Positions 17,792-26,921 of a stretch of 64,000 nucleotides of DNA are shown piece by piece. Position 1 is the stretch's first letter, and the number at the start of each line of letters is the position of its first letter. A program made the position numbers and the translations under genes. Location of the stretch: contig JAXHVA010000001.1 in the NCBI GenBank assembly GCA_034189035.1, positions 89,941-153,940 of the forward strand, read 5' to 3'. The notes under the pieces are model-generated. The model was not told where the DNA came from. It ran no database searches and saw only the letters and a list, made by a program, of their open reading frames with translations. This DNA comes from JAUXFK01 sp034189035. GTDB lineage: Bacteria > Desulfobacterota > UBA8473.

Positions 17792-17820
17792 ATACTATAA
17801 CCTCATGGGTATTATGTCAA
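17792..17820 (-). promoter_or_regulatory. Sigma70-type promoter of the peptide cluster
   Basis: TTGACA at 17815-17820, a 17-nt spacer and TAGTAT at 17792-17797, reading on the minus strand. The first T1 hairpin starts about 22 nt downstream of the -10 box, so the leader begins almost at the transcription start. Box match and spacing are seen; activity is inferred. Confidence 0.75.
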
Positions 17821-18119
17821 GATTTTTTTAAATATATCCCTGTCATTTATCGTTGCAATGATTACCATTATATTCGATAAAGAGAGAAGATCTAAGATGT
17901 CTTTTCCCTCAAATCCATACTATCTAATCAAATAAAAACACTCCTCTTTTTTGAATAAAGTCAATTGTGTGTATCAAGAAAGCTCGGCCGAAGGCCTTTC
18001 GGAAATGAGTACTAAAGATGGCCTTATACAATTTTGACTCATATTCGTCTTTCTTGTCTTCCTGCTTTTCGTTTTACCTCAACTGCAAGTGCTGTCATAA
18101 GAAATGGAACCGCATCAGA

Positions 18120-18208
18120 TAATAGGAACGCTACCTGCAAAGAAAAAGCCCATCTATGTTTACCAGTCTTGATTAATCGGCGCAAATTACTCTCCTAAAA
18201 GCGGTAGT
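18120..18208 (-). pseudogene. Possible remnant of an fmdE 3' end
   Basis: Just after the chlD stop, the minus strand contains AATCAAGACTGGTAAACATA and a following TTTGCAGGTAGCGTT. These closely match the 3' end of FmdE-1 near 36250-36305 (AATCAAGGCTGGTAAACATA, then TGTGCAGGCAATGTT). The stretch looks like the leftover of an fmdE paralogue. The rest of 17821-18120 shows no gene I can support. Confidence 0.35.
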
Positions 18209-20218
18209 TTAACCGATTAATAGATCCTTTTGCAAAACCTCCACTAATGTGTCTGCCCTGAGATTCTCGATTTTGAAATAGCTGGCCCCCATTCGTGTTG
18301 ACAATTGATGGGCAAGCTCGAATGATATGATGCCCGGTTTTTCAACATCGATCACGGCTTTATTGACACGGGAATCATCCTTTATCATATCAGCTATTTC
18401 CATTGCTTCAGACATGGGTTTCCCACCGTATTGGCTTACATTGGCCTTCCCGTCAGAGATAAGTATAAGCAACGGATAGATATTCGGGTCTTTATGGAAA
18501 TAGCTCTGAATAATCTTGTAACCGAGAGTCATACCATGACACAGCGGCGTCTTCCCTCCGGTAGGAAGCTCTTCAAGGAGCTTGTAAGCCAGATCTATAC
18601 TGCTGGTTGGGGGAAGAAGTACCTCGGCGCGGTCTCCCTTAAATGCAACCAAAGCCACTTTATCCCTCTTCTGATAGGCATCGAGAAGAAGAGACATAAT
18701 TGCCCCTTTTGTTTCGACCATTCGTTTGCCGGCCCCCATGGAACCGCTGGCGTCCACAACAAAAACGATAAAATTTCCGATTCTTCTCTCTCTTATCTTT
18801 TCCCTGATGTCACCTTCTTCAATGGCAATTGCCACATCCTTTCTTTTTCTTTGTCTCTGATAGGGAGCAGCCGCTCTTATCGTGGCATCGAGGGCCAGGT
18901 CATCTGTCTTTCTCTCCAAGGTGTTCATGATATACCTGCCCGCCTTTGACGATGTCCTTGTCCTGCTTCTCCTGCCTGATCCTTTTCTGAAAATCCGGTC
19001 TCTTTCCGTTTGAATTTTCCTTACCTTAAAGGCATTCCCAACAGGGAAAACAGTATCAAGCATAGGAATATCGGGAATACCCCTTTCCGGTTCTCCTGTA
19101 TCTCCTCCTTCTTCTTCGTTCATCGCTTCGCTATTTTTTCGGTTTTGAGTCTCTGTTTCTTCCTCCTCTTTTTCAGGCTCTTTCTCCTTTGGAGGAGATG
19201 GCGGCTCTTCTTCCTTTTCTTCGGGTCTATGCTGTGGTGGAGGGGGCATCCTTACACGGTGAAGGAGTACAAGGTCTGCGGCCTCTTTGATGTCCTCTTT
19301 GGTAACCTCTTTTTTTCCTCTATACGATGCAATGCAAAGGGCCGCCTTTCGCATAATGATATCTGCACGATGCCCTGCCACAAATGCATTGAGTGCCAGT
19401 TCAGAACAAAGTTGAACCATTTCATCTGAAATTCTGACATCTGCAAGTCGCTTCCTTGCATTCATAATTTTTTGTGAAAGAGTATTCTCATTGTTTTGAT
19501 AATTTCTGATAAAGTCGGTACTATTTTTGTCATAAAGTTCTCTGAGTTTAATGAGTTGAATCCTCTCATCAAGGTCTTCTATCCCCTCAATCTCAATACA
19601 CATTCCGAATCGATCAAGGAGTTGTGGACGCAACTCACCTTCCTCAGGGTTCATTGTTCCAATAAGTATGAATTCGGCCCGATGCGCATAAGAGATACCT
19701 TCGCGCTCAATAATATTGAGACCCATACCGGTCGCATCGAGAATGACATCCACAATATGATCATTTAACAGATTAACTTCATCTATGTACAGGATTCCCC
19801 TGTGGGCTGACGCAAGCAGACCGGGCGTAAGGCGCCTCTTCCCCTCTTTTACAGCATACTCAATATCAAGAGAACCCACCACCCTGTCCTCGGTTACTCC
19901 AAGAGGAAGATCAATCAGCCCTATCTTTCTTGTTGTTGCAGGTAGAACAGAACCCTTATGAACATTTGCTTTACATCCGGGACACAGGCCTTCATATTCA
20001 TGGGGGTTGCAATTAAAAGGGCATCCGGAAACCACTTCTATCTCCGGCAAAAGAGCTGCCAATGCCCGGACAGCCGTTGATTTTGCGGTTCCCTTCTCCC
20101 CCCTGATCAAAATGCCTCCGATCGACGGGCAGATGGCGTTCAGGAGAAGTGCAAGCTTCATCTTTTCCTGTCCAATAATGGCCGAAAAGGGATAGATCTC
20201 TCTTTTTGTCCAATCCAT
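18209..20218 (-). CDS. Magnesium/cobalt chelatase ATPase subunit D-like (AAA + VWA), ChlD/BchD type
   Basis: 669 residues. The N-terminal AAA+ module (residues about 1-320) has Walker [15 protein letters not shown], Walker B GILYIDEVNLLNDHIVD and a sensor [16 protein letters not shown]. Four cysteines at about 60-80 (CPFNCNPHEYEGLCPGC) could bind a metal. An acidic, Pro-rich linker (330-400) follows. The VWA domain (about 475-660) has the MIDAS motif DASGSMG. The VWA part binds the CobN-type large subunit in class I chelatases. Last gene of the TonB/BtuFCD-like/CobN operon, with ChlI upstream. The intact AAA motor makes it resemble a ChlI-ChlD fusion; the separate chlI gene supplies a further ring subunit. 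Confidence 0.92.
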   Translation of the reverse strand: MDWTKREIYPFSAIIGQEKMKLALLLNAICPSIGGILIRGEKGTAKSTAVRALAALLPEIEVVSGCPFNCNPHEYEGLCPGCKANVHKGSVLPATTRKIGLIDLPLGVTEDRVVGSLDIEYAVKEGKRRLTPGLLASAHRGILYIDEVNLLNDHIVDVILDATGMGLNIIEREGISYAHRAEFILIGTMNPEEGELRPQLLDRFGMCIEIEGIEDLDERIQLIKLRELYDKNSTDFIRNYQNNENTLSQKIMNARKRLADVRISDEMVQLCSELALNAFVAGHRADIIMRKAALCIASYRGKKEVTKEDIKEAADLVLLHRVRMPPPPQHRPEEKEEEPPSPPKEKEPEKEEEETETQNRKNSEAMNEEEGGDTGEPERGIPDIPMLDTVFPVGNAFKVRKIQTERDRIFRKGSGRRSRTRTSSKAGRYIMNTLERKTDDLALDATIRAAAPYQRQRKRKDVAIAIEEGDIREKIRERRIGNFIVFVVDASGSMGAGKRMVETKGAIMSLLLDAYQKRDKVALVAFKGDRAEVLLPPTSSIDLAYKLLEELPTGGKTPLCHGMTLGYKIIQSYFHKDPNIYPLLILISDGKANVSQYGGKPMSEAMEIADMIKDDSRVNKAVIDVEKPGIISFELAHQLSTRMGASYFKIENLRADTLVEVLQKDLLIG

Positions 20219-20269
20219 GCGAGTTACCTCTAAAAAACACTCAGCGATTAGGGGTCAGCAGTTAGTTTC

Positions 20270-20445
20270 TTGATGAAATATGCAATCATACGCTTTACCT
20301 CAGTAAAATCATTAGCAAGACGTTCATAGTCCGAATTATTCAGCAAATTAAGATCACTGGCCAGGAGGAGATGATATCAATACTCTAGAGCCTAGTCTTC
20401 TGCCAGCATATTAAAGCTTATTGCTGACCGCTGACTGCTAAACGC
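20270..20445 (-). pseudogene. Remnant of a four-helix-bundle (23S rRNA intervening-sequence type) protein
   Basis: The chlI-chlD gap encodes in one frame ASDLNLLNNSDYERLANDF followed by TEVKRMIAYFIKKL, which matches the C-terminal pattern of the S23/IVP four-helix-bundle family (LA-DL, Y-L, E-V-RM, LIKKL). There is a stop upstream in the same frame and no start codon. These proteins are commonly scattered in genomes of this kind. The remnant is flanked by short inverted repeats (GTCAGCAGTTAG, and CTGACCGCTGACTGCTAA at the other side), suggesting an inserted mobile piece. Confidence 0.55.
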
Positions 20446-20453
20446 TTCTAACT

Positions 20454-21542
20454 TTAGCGCACTTTTAAATGGTTATGCTGATGAGTGTGCGCAAATTCAT
20501 GCTTATGAGGATGAGTATGCGCTATACTCTGCGCTATTTTTTCCTCCTCCACACCCTGTTTCTGGAACGGTTTCCTGCGCATCCTGTGCTGAAGGGCCAT
20601 GTCAGCTGCACTTTGCACATCCTCTTTTATGACCTCTCTTCGCCCGTTTAATGCTGCCAGGGTCTTTGATGCCTTCATAATCATAATATCCGCCCGATGC
20701 CCGTCTACATTCATGTCAATAGCAATACGGGCAATCAAATACAGCATATCATCGGATATAGTCACCTCGTTCAAAAGCTCTTTGGCACGGATGACAGATT
20801 CTCTGAGTTTTCCTTCCTCTTCTTCCCAGGTCTTTTGAAATCCGACAGGATCTTCATCGTAAGAAGCCCTTCTTTTGACGACCTCAACCCTTTGCTCAAG
20901 GTCTGCTATCCCCTCAATATGGACACAGAGCCCAAAGCGGTCAAGGAGCTGAGGCCGCAACTCCCCCTCTTCAGGATTCATGGTACCGATAAGGATAAAC
21001 TGTGCAGGATGTGAGTATGAGACACCCTCTCTCTCCACCGTATTGACCCCCATGGCAGCAGAATCGAGGAGCACATCAACGGTATGGTCATCGAGGAGGT
21101 TGACCTCATCCACATAGAGGATTCCCCGGTTCGCCTGTGCGAGCACACCGGGTTCAAAACGCTTTTCTCCTTTTTTGATAGCATGTTCTATATCGAGGGT
21201 ACCAACAACCCTGTCTTCTGTTGAACCTACCGGAAGTTCAACTACCCGTATCCTTCTCTTTTCGACGGGGAGTTCTTCCCCATGTTCAAGACGATCTAAA
21301 CATTCCTGACATATACTCGCTCTTTCGTTCGGATTGCAGCCAAACTTACAATCGACAGCCACATTTATTTCAGGTAAAAGTGCCGCCAAGGACCGGACAG
21401 CAGTCGATTTGGCTGTGCCCTTTTCACCCCGTATTAAGACGCCGCCCAGTTTCGGGTTGATAGCGTTTAAGATCAAGGCGTTCTTCATCTTTTCCTGTCC
21501 GACTATTGCGGTAAATGGGTAGTTTGTATTCTTATGTTCCAT
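20454..21542 (-). CDS. Magnesium/cobalt chelatase ATPase subunit ChlI/BchI-like
   Basis: 362-residue AAA+ ATPase. Walker A is [14 protein letters not shown], Walker B is [20 protein letters not shown] and the sensor/arginine-finger region is [19 protein letters not shown]. It also has a cysteine cluster ([18 protein letters not shown]) like that of its neighbour ChlD. The last 25 residues are unusual: a His-rich tail ([17 protein letters not shown]) with about ten histidines, typical of nickel or zinc binding and not part of the AAA fold. The gene lies between the two small Gate-domain membrane proteins and chlD. It powers metal insertion by CobN. The His tail may bind or buffer the metal to be inserted (inference). 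Confidence 0.93.
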   Translation of the reverse strand: MEHKNTNYPFTAIVGQEKMKNALILNAINPKLGGVLIRGEKGTAKSTAVRSLAALLPEINVAVDCKFGCNPNERASICQECLDRLEHGEELPVEKRRIRVVELPVGSTEDRVVGTLDIEHAIKKGEKRFEPGVLAQANRGILYVDEVNLLDDHTVDVLLDSAAMGVNTVEREGVSYSHPAQFILIGTMNPEEGELRPQLLDRFGLCVHIEGIADLEQRVEVVKRRASYDEDPVGFQKTWEEEEGKLRESVIRAKELLNEVTISDDMLYLIARIAIDMNVDGHRADIMIMKASKTLAALNGRREVIKEDVQSAADMALQHRMRRKPFQKQGVEEEKIAQSIAHTHPHKHEFAHTHQHNHLKVR

Positions 21543-21623
21543 ATTTCCTCCCGACTGGAAGTGTCTTGTATCATTTTCTTTACTCTAATTTAGTCACTTA
21601 TAACTTCTTCTTCTAACTTATAC

Positions 21624-22139
21624 TCATAAAGAACAAGAGACCGTGCGGTTGAGCATCCCCAGGCCGGTTGAGATCAACAGAATACTCGATCCCAGAGAGA
21701 ACCCAAAGATAGATACATATCTTACAAAAGAGTACCTCAAGGTAAATATCGTGAGCATCAACCAACTCCCGAGAATGCACGCTGTAATCCCCTGCAAATC
21801 GCTCAGCATGCCATCTTTAAGCATCGCTCCGATAGAGCTGGCCCCTACCAAAGGGCTGAACATGTAAGTGCCGACCGGAAGGATACAGGATGGAGGGAGT
21901 TTAAAGAACTCTGTCAATGGCCCCAAATAATCAACCAACCCTATTATAACACCGTTATTGACAAGCAAAAATATGAAGAAAGTCGTTGATACGAAGATGA
22001 TACTCACCTTCAAAAACAACTTTCTCTGATTAAAAAAAGATGAGACAAGCACTTGACTGAATTTCCTCCTAGTTGCCATCTCGTCGGTATTGGTCGGGAC
22101 CGGATCGGGTAAACGTACCTCTGTTTTAGAGCCTTTCAA
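21624..22139 (-). CDS. Small Gate/nucleoside-recognition-type membrane protein 2
   Basis: 171 residues with about four hydrophobic segments. The stretch LGPLTEFFKLPPSCILPVG followed by FSPLVGASSIGAMLKDGMLS resembles the Gate (nucleoside recognition) fold also found in SpmA/SpmB, YjiH and FeoB. It starts 10 nt after the stop of its smaller partner. The N-terminal 25 residues are soluble. Together the two may form one membrane channel. Its position inside the chelatase operon suggests metal-ion or cofactor movement across the inner membrane, which is inference. Confidence 0.7.
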   Translation of the reverse strand: MKGSKTEVRLPDPVPTNTDEMATRRKFSQVLVSSFFNQRKLFLKVSIIFVSTTFFIFLLVNNGVIIGLVDYLGPLTEFFKLPPSCILPVGTYMFSPLVGASSIGAMLKDGMLSDLQGITACILGSWLMLTIFTLRYSFVRYVSIFGFSLGSSILLISTGLGMLNRTVSCSL

Positions 22140-22148
22140 TCTTATCCT

Positions 22149-22586
22149 TCAGTATATAACGACAAAGAGAATCTTCATTATCCCTGAGGCAACAAAAGTT
22201 AAAAGATAAAGGAGACCTACCTTAATACCCAATAAGGGGATCATTACAGGAATTTGATATGTGAGGGTCTCCTTTACATATACCGGGGTCGTGTTGAGAA
22301 GAGCGGTGAGTAATGTTTCATCACTGCTTATCTTTTTTTCTTGATAGAGTTTTGCGATAATAGTATTTCCCGCAAGGACGGAGCCAAAAGATGCCACAAA
22401 CGTTATGCCGGCTTCACGGGACAGGTTGGCAAGCCTGGCAAGAGGCCTCCCGAGGAATTCCAACCTTTTAAACATGCCTGTTTCTATCAAGACCTGAGAG
22501 ACATACAGAGAGATGAACATGATGATTATCACCCTTGGGACTATATGCCAGGTATCGATCAGGCTTTGTATGAGGATATCAATCAT
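22149..22586 (-). CDS. Small Gate/nucleoside-recognition-type membrane protein 1
   Basis: 145 residues with the Gate-domain pattern FVASFGSVLAGNTIIAKLY and LLTALLNTTPVYVKETLTY. Starts with an ATGA overlap to the cobN stop, so translation is coupled. Such half-size Gate proteins are found in pairs. In FeoB a pair of Gate domains lines the iron path, making a divalent-metal channel a reasonable guess here. The family name nucleoside recognition does not mean that nucleosides are the substrate. Confidence 0.7.
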   Translation of the reverse strand: MIDILIQSLIDTWHIVPRVIIIMFISLYVSQVLIETGMFKRLEFLGRPLARLANLSREAGITFVASFGSVLAGNTIIAKLYQEKKISSDETLLTALLNTTPVYVKETLTYQIPVMIPLLGIKVGLLYLLTFVASGIMKILFVVIY

Positions 22587-25500
22587 TTAGGCTCTTCTGT
22601 AAACGAGAATTTCTTCTGTGACCACTCTTTGACATCTTTTCTGGTTATTATATCGATACTGCCACCCTGGAAGTCTCCTTTCACATCACCCATATTCTCT
22701 TCCATCCAACCTTCGATCTCAAGATATTGCTCCTCCAATTCTTTCAAGACTTCAGGATCGGCTTTCCAGACCCCGCGTCTTTCTGCCTCAAGGAGTCTCC
22801 TTGCCATCTCTTCTAATGCCCATGGATTGTTTTCTTCAAAGAATTTCCGGTTTTCTTCGTTTATGATAAAGGTACTGGTAATATTATCGAATATCCAATT
22901 ATTGACGACCTCTGCGGATGCATCCCACCCGTAAACCCGTTCGACCCGCTTGGCTATGTCACTCGCGCCCTTGTATCCGTGGCGTTTCATTCCTTCGATC
23001 CACTTTGGATTCAAAAGTTTTGTTCGGACAATCCTCTCCATCTCATCTTTCATCTCCCTGGTCTGTGGCCGCTTGGGATCGGCAGTATCCCCCCAGTAGA
23101 CCTTCGGCTCATTGCCGGAGACTGTCTTGACGGCTGCATACATACCTCCGTGAAAGTCATAGAAAGAGCAACATTCGAGGGGGTCTGATTCGTCTGAAGC
23201 GAGTTTATGAAAGGTGGCATCCACTGTGCTCAATCGATCTGCATACTCCTTATGTGATATCTCTCCCCAGGCGCCACTTCCGTAAGCGTAGCCACCCTTT
23301 TCTATATATTGTTCTCCAAGGTCATTTATTGTCTCCCAGGCACTGGCCGCAATCATCAAACTCACCGCACCACCTCCATAGGCGCCGGGCTGGGCGCTGA
23401 AAAGACGATACGTTGACTGGCGTCCTATCTTTTCTTTATCGTAAGATCCGGCAGCCTTTAACCTTTCCTTTTCCTTGTATTCGTTTACGTGCTTTCTTAT
23501 AAAGTTGTACTCTTCCCGCTCATTCAAGGATGCGATCTTAGTTATTGTCTCGTCAATAAGCCCTATGAGATGGGGCAGGTTGTCCCGGAAGATTCCACTT
23601 GTACGAATGGTTACGTCTATCCTCGGTCTTTTGAGTTCCTTCAGTGGGATCGGTTCCGTGCATTTAACAATTCCGGATTCCGTCCAGACAGGTCTTGCAC
23701 CCATCAGATAGAATATCTGAGCAATCTGTTCTCCATCCGCCCGGTACGTATCGATAGCCCAAAGGACCATACCGATGTTTTCCGGATATCTTTCCTCTTG
23801 ATGGAGGTATTTATGGAGCAGGCTGTCTGCCATTCTTATCCCTACTTCCCAGGCAGCTCTGGTAGGAACAGCTCTCGTATCCACAGCATAAAAATTCCTG
23901 CCTGTGGGTAAAATATTTATCTTCCCTCTTGTTAATAGACCGGAAGCCCCGGGCTCAATATATTCTTTGTCCATCCCCCTTAATAATTGAGGGATCTCCC
24001 TGGCTGTCATCTTCAGTTTTGGAGAAAGGGATTCCTTAGCCCAGGTAATCAACTCAACCAGCGGCTCAATCCTGTCCGGGTCTTTCACTTCCACAAGCTC
24101 GGCGATCTTTTGTCTAAGCCCACTTATGTCTCTTAGCCCTCTCTTTACCAGCTCGAGGGCGAGTTTCGTACTCCTGTCAAGCAGTTCTCCATAACTCGTA
24201 TCTTCGACGATCTTTTCTTGATTTTCGATTACTTCTTCATATCCGTAACCCATCAGTTCCAGGATCAATCTCCTTATGGACGGACGGTATCCATCAAAGC
24301 GCATTATGGAAACAAGTATATTTGTCATCTGATCATCATCAGGGGTCTGACTCAAAATATGGAGGCCATCCCCGATCTGGGTCTCCCGGAACATGTTGAG
24401 CTTTGCATGGAGGTATTCAATAAACTCATCGGAGGATGCCGCTTTTTCTTTATCAAACAGGTTAGCCTTCTGTGCCAGGGCATACACCTGCTCGACAATA
24501 ATCCTTTCCCTGTCCTCTTCGTTTAGACTTCTTGCATGGGAATACTGCTTTAGTAGCTCCTCCATCTCCTCCAGTTCATCATATAGACCGGAGGCCTGAA
24601 TGATCGGTCCCAAATGATCCACTACAGTGGCATATGATCTGCGCTTCGCCAGTATACCCTCAGAGCTGTTCTTTACCGTATAGATGTACAGGTGGGGTAT
24701 ATCTCCAACGATGATCTCAGGGAAACATTCGCTGGAAAGCCCTGCTCCCTTACCCGGCAAAAACTCAATGTAGCCGTGTGTCCCTACGGAGATAACAACG
24801 TCAGAGTTTTCCTGCATCCATTTATAAGTAGCGAAACACTGATGGGTGGGCGGAATTGTGGGCTCATGCAAAATCCTGCAGACCTTACCGTCACATCTGG
24901 CTCCGTAACACCCTCTTTTCGGTTCAACCAACACGTTTATGTTGCCAAAATTTATTCCTGTCACTACTATCTTCCCGTTATAGACCATCCCCTCACCAGG
25001 CGGCTTACCCCACCCGGCAATTACCTTCTCTCTGGCAGCGTGAGGAATCTTATTGAACCATCGATTGTATCTGTCCATGTCGATCAAATCTATGGCCCCT
25101 CCTTTTCTTATGATTTCATCCACTGTGGTCCAGCGAAACTCACTGATCGCCTTGCGGCTCATAATAATCTCGATCAATTCTTTGCCGCTTTCGGGGCAGT
25201 TGGCAACAGCATACCCTTTCTTTTGCATCTGCTGCATGACCCTCACAACACTTTCCAGTGTATCAAGCCCCGCTCCCCCGGCAACGGATGCTTCCACTCC
25301 TGCACAGGGGTTTTTGTGTAGAAGAAATGTAACCCTTCTTTTGTGGGCAGGAAGTCTTTTTAATCTCAGCCACGCACGTACCCTGCCTAACAGAAAATCA
25401 ACTCTTTCAGGGATCGGTTTTCTGAGACCATACGAGTCCTGGCTACCTTCATCTCTGGCACTGACTAAAATCGGTTCGATAGTCCCGTTAAACTCAGGCT

Positions 25501-25993
25501 GAGCCACCCAATAGATCTGACTGGATGGGTGTATCCCCTGGGGGTCTTTTCCCCATTCTTCTTCCGTCTTCGCACTGGAATGAACAGCTTGAATGACCGG
25601 AACATTGAGTTCTTCTAAGATGGTCGGTCCTGTCTCGTCTCCCAGAGGTGTCTGGATGAGAAAAGAGGATTCACAGTTGATAATCAGATCCACCCCTGCC
25701 AGCAGTTCAAGGCCGGCTTTTGTACCGGGGCAGTCAGGGCCCCCGTATTCTTTCTTTTGAGCAAAGACCGGCACAGGGAAGATACTTCTCTTTTCCAGTT
25801 CCGTGATAAGGAGATTGATTAGATCCATATCCTTCTTTACCAACAGACTGCGAGGAAAGAATATTCCCACTTTATTTGAAGGCTCATAGCTGATATGATG
25901 AAATCGGTCTTCATACCATTTGCGATAAACGTTAAATCCTTCAAAGAATCCCCGACCTTCGTAATGATAGTATCCGATCCACGGTATATCCAT
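22583..25993 (-). CDS. cobN: CobN-like class I metal chelatase large subunit, copy 2
   Basis: 1136 residues, the metal- and tetrapyrrole-binding subunit of an ATP-dependent chelatase. Family motifs include KNPCAGVEASVAGGAGLDT, RGCYGARCDGKVCRILHEP, VISVGTHGYIEFLPGKGAGL, PHLYIYTVKNSSEGILAKRR, RPRIDVTIRTSGIFRDNLP and FDNITSTFI near the end. It is somewhat shorter than usual because the N-terminal domain begins late (MDIPWIGYYHYEGRGFF), so about 100 residues of the usual N-terminus are absent. It is embedded with transport genes upstream and Gate proteins, ChlI and ChlD downstream, a complete CobN-I-D set. Insertion of cobalt into a corrin ring is the standard role; nickel or another metal is possible given the regulon. 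Confidence 0.93.
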   Translation of the reverse strand: MDIPWIGYYHYEGRGFFEGFNVYRKWYEDRFHHISYEPSNKVGIFFPRSLLVKKDMDLINLLITELEKRSIFPVPVFAQKKEYGGPDCPGTKAGLELLAGVDLIINCESSFLIQTPLGDETGPTILEELNVPVIQAVHSSAKTEEEWGKDPQGIHPSSQIYWVAQPEFNGTIEPILVSARDEGSQDSYGLRKPIPERVDFLLGRVRAWLRLKRLPAHKRRVTFLLHKNPCAGVEASVAGGAGLDTLESVVRVMQQMQKKGYAVANCPESGKELIEIIMSRKAISEFRWTTVDEIIRKGGAIDLIDMDRYNRWFNKIPHAAREKVIAGWGKPPGEGMVYNGKIVVTGINFGNINVLVEPKRGCYGARCDGKVCRILHEPTIPPTHQCFATYKWMQENSDVVISVGTHGYIEFLPGKGAGLSSECFPEIIVGDIPHLYIYTVKNSSEGILAKRRSYATVVDHLGPIIQASGLYDELEEMEELLKQYSHARSLNEEDRERIIVEQVYALAQKANLFDKEKAASSDEFIEYLHAKLNMFRETQIGDGLHILSQTPDDDQMTNILVSIMRFDGYRPSIRRLILELMGYGYEEVIENQEKIVEDTSYGELLDRSTKLALELVKRGLRDISGLRQKIAELVEVKDPDRIEPLVELITWAKESLSPKLKMTAREIPQLLRGMDKEYIEPGASGLLTRGKINILPTGRNFYAVDTRAVPTRAAWEVGIRMADSLLHKYLHQEERYPENIGMVLWAIDTYRADGEQIAQIFYLMGARPVWTESGIVKCTEPIPLKELKRPRIDVTIRTSGIFRDNLPHLIGLIDETITKIASLNEREEYNFIRKHVNEYKEKERLKAAGSYDKEKIGRQSTYRLFSAQPGAYGGGAVSLMIAASAWETINDLGEQYIEKGGYAYGSGAWGEISHKEYADRLSTVDATFHKLASDESDPLECCSFYDFHGGMYAAVKTVSGNEPKVYWGDTADPKRPQTREMKDEMERIVRTKLLNPKWIEGMKRHGYKGASDIAKRVERVYGWDASAEVVNNWIFDNITSTFIINEENRKFFEENNPWALEEMARRLLEAERRGVWKADPEVLKELEEQYLEIEGWMEENMGDVKGDFQGGSIDIITRKDVKEWSQKKFSFTEEPK

Positions 25994-26089
25994 TGTGGTC
26001 TCCCTTTTAAAGTAATAAGTGACTAAAGTGAGCTAACGTACCTAAATTTGTGTTTTTCCTGCATTGCCGATAAACTTTAGGCACTTTAC

Positions 26090-26866
26090 TCACTTATTTT
26101 GACTTACCGGTCTGACGGGCATTATATACGGGTGACCATTATACGTATTTACCCTTACTTCAACCCCATATACAGACCTTATGTTTTCAACGGTCATCAC
26201 CTTATACGGCTCCCCAATACAAGAGATTTTACCTTTGTTTAACATCACGATTCTGTCAGAGAATCGTGATGCGAGATTCAAGTCGTGCATGGCCAGAATG
26301 GCAGCCATTCCCTTCTTCTTCACCATGTGGGAGATCATTTCCATGACCTCTATTTGATGTCTCAAGTCCAGATTGCTGGTAGGTTCATCCAAAAGTAAGT
26401 AGTCAGTATCTTGTGCAAATGCCCTTGCCAACAGGACCTTTTGCTTTTGCCCTCCGCTCAACTGATCAAAATAACGCAACGCAATATCATCAAGGCCCAT
26501 AGACCTTAAGAGATCGGCCACTACTTCCATGTCTTTCTTAGATGGTTTCCAGGTGATATAAGGCCTTCTTCCCATCAAAACAGCATCAAACACAGTGATA
26601 GGAAACTTAGACGGAGAACTCTGGGGAACATAGCCAATGCATTTAGCAAGGGCCGATCTATTCATTCTCGATGCGTCCATACCATCGATCAGGATAGTTC
26701 CCTTATCAGGTTTCACTATCCTGATAATACACTTCAAAAGGGTCGTCTTTCCTGCCCCGTTAGGACCCACTATGCTCAAGACTTCCTCTTTATTGAGCTC
26801 AATCCCCACATTTTCTAAGGCTTTTATGGTTTTGTATCCGAAACCAACTCCTTGAATGCATAACAT
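26090..26866 (-). CDS. ABC transporter ATPase of BtuD/FecE type
   Basis: 258 residues. Walker A is GPNGAGKTTLL, the Q-loop is GYVPQSS, the signature is LSGGQKQKVLLARAFAQ, Walker B is YLLLDEPTSNLDLRHQ and the switch His is AILAMHDLNL. Typical of type II importers for siderophores, haem and corrinoids. It is followed by cobN with a spacer of about 95 nt that contains the short TAAAGTGAG repeats, and preceded by the FecCD-type permease. Confidence 0.93.
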   Translation of the reverse strand: MLCIQGVGFGYKTIKALENVGIELNKEEVLSIVGPNGAGKTTLLKCIIRIVKPDKGTILIDGMDASRMNRSALAKCIGYVPQSSPSKFPITVFDAVLMGRRPYITWKPSKKDMEVVADLLRSMGLDDIALRYFDQLSGGQKQKVLLARAFAQDTDYLLLDEPTSNLDLRHQIEVMEMISHMVKKKGMAAILAMHDLNLASRFSDRIVMLNKGKISCIGEPYKVMTVENIRSVYGVEVRVNTYNGHPYIMPVRPVSQNK

Positions 26867-26921
26867 TATCAGTATCCTCTTAATCCACCTTTAGCTCACT
26901 TTAGTACTTTAGGCACTTTCA

